Source: Marinobacter nanhaiticus D15-8W
GTDB lineage: Bacteria > Pseudomonadota > Gammaproteobacteria > Pseudomonadales > Oleiphilaceae
Length of the DNA stretch: 64,000 nucleotides
NCBI RefSeq assembly: GCF_036511935.1
Contig: NZ_AP028878.1
Location: 2,418,001 to 2,482,000, forward strand
Direction: 5' to 3'
Part shown: positions 60,074-64,000 of the stretch, one piece after another
Numbering within the stretch: the stretch's first letter is position 1
Layout: the number at the start of each line of letters is the position of its first letter
The notes under the pieces: model-generated
Seen by the model: the letters and a program-made list of their open reading frames with translations, nothing else
Database searches by the model: none
Told to the model about the DNA's origin: nothing
Program-made: the position numbers and the translations under genes

Positions 60074-60442
60074 ATGCCGGTCTACGACTACAAATGCCGC
60101 GCACACGGCCACTTCTATCAACTGGCACGCCTGGAGGAAGCCGCGGAGCCGGCGGCATGTCCTACCTGCGGTACGCTGTCCGCCCGCGTGATTGTCCTTC
60201 CGCCACAGCTTCGTGGCCTGGAGCGGGATGGCTCCCACGCGGCCCGGGAACGAAACGAACGCAGCCAGCACGAACCCATCTATTCCACGCCGGATCGCCG
60301 CGCGGATGAGGATGACCGGCGCGCCCATGCAGCAAGGAAGGGATGCTGCGATCACCACCACACAAGAAAATCCAGGCTCTTCTACACGGCTGATGGCAAG
60401 AAGATGTTTCCATCCATGCGGCCGTGGATGATCAGTCACTAG
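60074..60442 (+). CDS. fmdB: FmdB family zinc-ribbon protein
   Basis: Small putative regulatory protein found with fmdA in Methylophilus. 122 residues: N-terminal zinc ribbon (MPVYDYKCRAHGHFYQL...ACPTCG), then a long polar, Arg-rich probably disordered region. The ligand set here is Cys8, His11, Cys29, Cys32: the usual second cysteine of the first knuckle is replaced by His. The C-terminal half has GCCDHHH, another possible metal ligand cluster. Its role may be regulation or amidase metal supply; neither is shown. Confidence 0.88.
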   Translation: MPVYDYKCRAHGHFYQLARLEEAAEPAACPTCGTLSARVIVLPPQLRGLERDGSHAARERNERSQHEPIYSTPDRRADEDDRRAHAARKGCCDHHHTRKSRLFYTADGKKMFPSMRPWMISH

Positions 60443-60448
60443 CCCGCC

Positions 60449-60475
60449 GGGGCCCGCGTTCTGCGGGCCCCTTCG
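60449..60475 (+). terminator. Terminator of fmdAB
   Basis: A perfect 9-bp GC stem (ggggcccgc / gcgggcccc) with a 5-nt loop, 6 bp after the fmdB stop. The T-run is short (TTcgaTT), so efficiency is uncertain. Confidence 0.75.
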
Positions 60476-60559
60476 ATTGATCCAGGCCAAACAATGTTAT
60501 TGAGTCCTATCGGTTCAGGCGACATGGTTGGGGACCATTCCCAAAAGGAGCACCGGACC

Positions 60560-60829
60560 ATGAACGAATCCGTGAAGGTTGTTGATCGCGATTTGATCGA
60601 AGCGGAAAAGCGCATTCACGAAAAGTATGAATGGCTGCACATTGCCAACGACTATATCTCGGCGATCCTGTTCCTTGTCGGCAGTATCCTGTTCCTGTGG
60701 GAATCCTGGCAGACCACGGCCACCTGGTTCTTCATTATAGGCAGCGTATTTTTCCTGTTTGCGCCGATCCTGCGCACCCTCAATAAACGTTACGTAAAGA
60801 ACCTGCGTAAGAGTCCCATCCACTGGTAG
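60560..60829 (+). CDS. YrhK-domain small membrane protein
   Basis: 89 residues with two TM helices (about 30-49 and 54-72) and a charged N-terminus (EAEKRIHEKYEWLHIANDY). This fits the YrhK-like family of unknown function. The ATG at 60560 has AAAAGGAG 9 nt before it; the frame is open to 60494 without a ribosome site. It follows fmdAB in the same direction but after a terminator-like hairpin. Whether it belongs to the amide island is unclear. Confidence 0.75.
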   Translation: MNESVKVVDRDLIEAEKRIHEKYEWLHIANDYISAILFLVGSILFLWESWQTTATWFFIIGSVFFLFAPILRTLNKRYVKNLRKSPIHW

Positions 60830-60922
60830 GGATTAGTGCTGAAGCCCTGCGGCCTCCTATGATATAGAATGACGCGCTCATTCAACGCGCCGGCAGGCGC
60901 TCGTGTCCGCAGGTATTTTTCC

Positions 60923-62299
60923 ATGTCCGATTTCGCTCAGCTACCCCTACGTCCCGACTTGCTGGGCAACCTGTCATCCCTCGGTTATGAGGCGATGACG
61001 CCCATCCAGGCGGCAAGTCTACCGCTGATACTGAAAGGGCAGGATGTGATCGCTCAGGCCCGCACGGGGTCGGGAAAGACAGCCGCGTTTGGTTTGGGAC
61101 TGCTGCAGAAACTGGAGGTTGAACGCTTTCGGGTGCAGTCGCTGGTGCTTTGTCCCACCCGAGAGCTGGCAGACCAGGTGGCCCGGGAGCTGCGTAAGCT
61201 GGCGCGGGCGATCCATAACATCAAGATTCTATCCTTGTGCGGCGGCCAGCCGATCGGGCCGCAAATCGGGTCCCTCGAACATGGCGCCCATATCATCGTC
61301 GGTACGCCGGGCCGGGTGGTGGATCACCTGCGCAAAGGGACGCTCCAAGTGGACGACGTTTCCTTGCTGGTGCTCGATGAAGCGGATCGTATGCTGGATA
61401 TGGGCTTCCAGGACGAGCTGGATGCTATCGTCGCGCAACTGCCCGTGTCCCGCCAGACGCTGCTGTTCAGCGCCACCTATCCCGAGCAGATTGCAGCCAT
61501 CGCCGAACACGTCATGAACGCGCCTGAGCGTATCGAGGTCGAAGCCGGCCACGCCCATCAGTCGATCCAGCAGTTTTTCTACCCGGTTAAGAGCGACGAA
61601 GAGCGCATCGATGGATTGCGCCTGTTGTTGATGAAGCATAGGCCTGACTCGGCCATTGTGTTCTGCAATACCAAGCGAGAGACAGAAACGGTGGCCGACG
61701 CCTTGCGCAGTATGGGCTTCACCGCTTTGGCATTGCACGGGGACCTCGAACAGAAAGCGCGGGATCTGGTACTCGTGCGCTTTGCCAACAAGAGCGCTAC
61801 GGTACTGGTTGCAACGGACGTGGCCGCACGCGGTCTGGATATAGACGACATGGATGCCGTATTCAACTTCCATGTGGCCCGTGACCTGGACGTCCACGTC
61901 CACAGGGTCGGCCGTACCGGTCGTGCCGGAAACACAGGACTGGCCTTCACCTTTTTCTCCGAGAAGGAAAAACACAAGATAGAGGCGTTGGCCGAAAAGA
62001 CCGGGAAGCCCATCAAGGAAGCGAATCTGCCCGCGGGAAACCAACGCAACCAGACTACCTACAAGCCGCCGATGGTGACCTTGCAGATCGATGGTGGTAA
62101 AAAACAGAAGGTAAGGCCCGGCGATATTTTGGGTGCGCTTACTGGCAAAGACGGTATTCCGGGAAAGGCTGTCGGAAAAATCAGCGTAATGGATAACAGT
62201 GCGTTTGTTGCCGTCACCCGGGATCATGCAAAACAGGCGCTTGAAAAGCTTTCTTCAGGCAAGATGAAAGGACGTTCGTTCCGGGCCAGACGCATCTAG
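60923..62299 (+). CDS. dbpA: ATP-dependent RNA helicase DbpA
   Basis: DEAD-box helicase acting on 23S rRNA hairpin 92 during 50S assembly. 458 residues from ATG 60923, close to E. coli DbpA (457). Motifs: Q motif GYEAMTPIQ, motif I ARTGSGKT, DEAD as VLDEADRMLD, SAT as FSATYP, motif VI HRVGRTGRAG. The C-terminal RNA-binding domain (about 380-458, VTLQIDGGKKQKVRPGDILGALTG...) identifies DbpA among DEAD proteins. The frame is open to 60869, but the start chosen gives the family N-terminus. Confidence 0.94.
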   Translation: MSDFAQLPLRPDLLGNLSSLGYEAMTPIQAASLPLILKGQDVIAQARTGSGKTAAFGLGLLQKLEVERFRVQSLVLCPTRELADQVARELRKLARAIHNIKILSLCGGQPIGPQIGSLEHGAHIIVGTPGRVVDHLRKGTLQVDDVSLLVLDEADRMLDMGFQDELDAIVAQLPVSRQTLLFSATYPEQIAAIAEHVMNAPERIEVEAGHAHQSIQQFFYPVKSDEERIDGLRLLLMKHRPDSAIVFCNTKRETETVADALRSMGFTALALHGDLEQKARDLVLVRFANKSATVLVATDVAARGLDIDDMDAVFNFHVARDLDVHVHRVGRTGRAGNTGLAFTFFSEKEKHKIEALAEKTGKPIKEANLPAGNQRNQTTYKPPMVTLQIDGGKKQKVRPGDILGALTGKDGIPGKAVGKISVMDNSAFVAVTRDHAKQALEKLSSGKMKGRSFRARRI

Positions 62300-62349
62300 C
62301 CGTCTGACCAGCAGTCACCAGGCAAAACCGTGACACCAAGGAGCGCGGG

Positions 62350-63579
62350 ATGCGCGACAGGATCGAGGCAATCTACGCCCGGGATTCCCGCCGGGTTCTG
62401 GCTACCCTGATTCGCTTGCTTGGAGATTTCGAGCTGGCGGAGGAAGCCTTGCACGATGCGTTTGCCTGCGCCGTTGAGCAGTGGCCCCGCGAGGGTATCC
62501 CCAACAATCCTTCGGCCTGGCTGGTATCGACCGGCCGTTTCCGTGCCATTGACCAGATTCGCCGTAGAGCCCGCTTTGAAGACGTATCCCGCCAGATCAG
62601 CCTGGAAACCGCGCAAAAGAATGAAGAGATCGATGATGAAATGCTTGAGGACGATCAGCTCCGTCTGATCTTCACTTGCTGCCATCCGAGTCTGGCGCCC
62701 GAAGCTCAGGTGGCTATGACTTTGCGCGAAGTCTGCGGGCTGACGACCGAAGAGATTGCGAAGGCCTACCTCACTACGCCATCCACGCTGGCACAACGCA
62801 TCGTGCGGGCCAAGAACAAGATTCGCGACGCCGGCATTCCCTACGAAGTGCCAGGCCCCTACCAATTGCAGGAACGTCTGGACGAGGTCCTGAAGGTTAT
62901 CTATCTGGTCTTCAACGAAGGTTACTCCGCTTCCACCGGGGAAGCCGTTACCCGTCACCAATTGGCGGACGAAGCCATCAGGCTGGGCCGACTGCTAATG
63001 GAACTTTTACCCCAGCCGGAAGTGGTGGGTCTGCTGGCGCTCATGCTCCTGCACGACGCGCGACGCATTTCGCGTACGAATGAGGATGGCGACCTGGTTC
63101 CGCTGGAGAAACAGGACCGCGCGCTGTGGAACCGGGCACAGATCGCGGAAGGCGCAGACCTGGTTACCCGTGCGCTGGCTACACGTGCCTTCGGGCCTTA
63201 TACCCTGCAGGCAGCTATTGCCGCCGTTCACGATGAGGCCCCAAGCGCCGAGGCAACGGACTGGGTGCAGATTGCCGGACTCTACGAAGCGCTGATGCAA
63301 CAGGTTCATACGCCGGTGATCGAACTTAACTATGCTGTTGCCATTGCTATGCGCGACGGCCCCCAGGTCGGGCTAGAGCGCGTCGATGCGCTGATTGAGG
63401 ACCGTCATCTCCGAAACTACCATCTCGCGCACGCGGCACGGGCCGATTTCCTTCGCCGTCTCGGCCGCCCGGAGGAAGCTTTGGCAGCGTATGAGCGTGC
63501 GCTCAATCTGGCGGAACAAGAGCCGGAACGGCGCTTTCTGCAGGCCCGGGCGGAAGAGATGGCGGCCCAACTTAAATAG
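62350..63579 (+). CDS. ECF42-type sigma factor with TPR-like C-terminal extension
   Basis: Extracytoplasmic-function sigma factor of 409 residues, twice the normal ECF length. It has sigma2 (about 5-75, RIEAIYARDSRRVLATLIRLLGDFELAEEALHDAFACA), sigma4 (about 115-170, LREVCGLTTEEIAKAYLTTPSTLAQRIVRAKNKIR), and a long helical extension (about 175-409, LNAL-type TPR-like) that is characteristic of ECF42. No anti-sigma gene is adjacent; ECF42 members are instead coupled to DGPF proteins, as here. Activity is thought to depend on the C-terminal domain. Confidence 0.9.
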   Translation: MRDRIEAIYARDSRRVLATLIRLLGDFELAEEALHDAFACAVEQWPREGIPNNPSAWLVSTGRFRAIDQIRRRARFEDVSRQISLETAQKNEEIDDEMLEDDQLRLIFTCCHPSLAPEAQVAMTLREVCGLTTEEIAKAYLTTPSTLAQRIVRAKNKIRDAGIPYEVPGPYQLQERLDEVLKVIYLVFNEGYSASTGEAVTRHQLADEAIRLGRLLMELLPQPEVVGLLALMLLHDARRISRTNEDGDLVPLEKQDRALWNRAQIAEGADLVTRALATRAFGPYTLQAAIAAVHDEAPSAEATDWVQIAGLYEALMQQVHTPVIELNYAVAIAMRDGPQVGLERVDALIEDRHLRNYHLAHAARADFLRRLGRPEEALAAYERALNLAEQEPERRFLQARAEEMAAQLK

Positions 63580-63610
63580 GGATGCATTTTCGACAGTCAT
63601 CTCCCGGCCC

Positions 63611-63637
63611 TGTCGATTCGGCAGCGTTTCGTTCGAC
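63611..63637 (+). promoter_or_regulatory. ECF42-type promoter of the DGPF gene
   Basis: TGTCGA at 63611-63616, a 17-nt spacer, CGAC at 63634-63637, 37 bp before the next ATG. It matches the ECF42 target motif as I recall it from Streptomyces work (TGTCGA at -35, CGA plus T/C at -10). Confidence 0.6.
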
Positions 63638-63673
63638 TAGCCAATAACACCAACAAGGCACGAGGTTGATCCC

Positions 63674-64000
63674 ATGAAATATCTGGCTCTGGTTTACTAT
63701 GACGAGAACATTATCAAGGCGATGTCGAGTGAGGAGTGGGGCTCATTGAACCGGGAATGTCTGGCGTGTGTCGAGGGCCTACAGAACTCGGGCCACTTCC
63801 TCGCGGGTCAGGCGTTGCAGCCGGTTGAGTCCGCGACCACGATACGGGTCCGGGATGGCAAGGCGACGACGACGGACGGCCCTTTTGCCGAAACCAAGGA
63901 ACAGTTGGCCGGTTTCTACATGCTCGACGCCCGGGACCTGAACGAGGCGCTGCAATTGGCCAGAAAAATCCCGCCCGCCCGACTGGGCTCCGTGGAAATT
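63674..64000 (+). CDS. DGPF (YCII-related) domain protein, 3' end outside window
   Basis: Partner protein family of ECF41/ECF42 sigma factors; function unknown, a ferredoxin-like fold related to YciI. 109 residues are visible: MKYLALVYYDE at the N-terminus and the family motif TTDGPFAETKEQLAGFYMLDARDLNEAL. The gene runs off the end of the window, so only a few residues are probably missing. Confidence 0.9.
   Translation, partial: MKYLALVYYDENIIKAMSSEEWGSLNRECLACVEGLQNSGHFLAGQALQPVESATTIRVRDGKATTTDGPFAETKEQLAGFYMLDARDLNEALQLARKIPPARLGSVEI

Noticed and set aside
59096..60490. 464-residue minus-strand frame opposite fmdA and fmdB
   Set aside because: It covers both genes antisense without any recognisable domain.

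Overview
The window is ordinary-to-accessory chromosome of a GC-rich gammaproteobacterium. The evidence for the lineage is the gltA / sdhCDAB-sucAB-lpd-sucCD block, a 715-residue FadB with a 391-residue FadA, DbpA, Uup, the trpS-scpA-scpB-rluB order, and a trpS of the long type. A relative of Marinobacter, Hahella or Pseudomonas fits best, but this is inference from family resemblance only. I see no insertion sequences, phage genes, CRISPR arrays or rRNA.

Region by region. 1-4.5 kb: the 3' part of der converges on an ackA-pta acetate operon. 4.6-7.1 kb: a membrane GGDEF-EAL protein, divergent from alanine dehydrogenase (7.5-8.7 kb). 8.7-18.7 kb: tRNA-Glu, tRNA-Gly and single housekeeping or poorly known genes (a TIGR01777 epimerase, a CbiX-like chelatase, DUF924, TetR, MOSC, Uup, UspA and four hypotheticals). 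19.3-25.6 kb: fadBA for fatty-acid beta-oxidation, then topA. 25.7-40.3 kb: a 3-hydroxyisobutyrate-dehydrogenase-like enzyme, gltA, and the divergent complete run sdhCDAB, sucAB-lpd and sucCD, covering most of the oxidative TCA cycle. 40.4-44.4 kb: trpS, scpA, scpB, rluB. 44.4-46.4 kb: a diguanylate cyclase and a membrane-anchored hypothetical.

46.5-60.8 kb is the most interesting part, an inducible amide/urea nitrogen island. A 1155-residue hybrid histidine kinase whose N-terminal half is an NCS1-type (purine/cytosine/allantoin) permease, followed by a nine-cysteine module, overlaps the gene of a LuxR-type response regulator. A near-consensus sigma-54 element precedes the kinase gene. Divergent from it are a urea/short-chain-amide ABC transporter (UrtABCDE/FmdDEF type), an aliphatic amidase with Glu59-Lys134-Cys166, and an AmiB-like single-module AAA+ protein. 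A separate unit encodes formamidase FmdA and FmdB. A 37-bp element, 27/37 identical and almost equally placed from the start codon (133 and 136 bp), precedes both the transporter-amidase operon and fmdA. It is the best candidate for the response-regulator binding site. Together these genes would sense, import and hydrolyse amides to ammonia under nitrogen control.

60.9-64 kb: DbpA, then an ECF42-type sigma factor and its DGPF (YCII) partner, cut by the window end. A TGTCGA-N17-CGAC element directly before the partner gene matches the reported ECF42 promoter.
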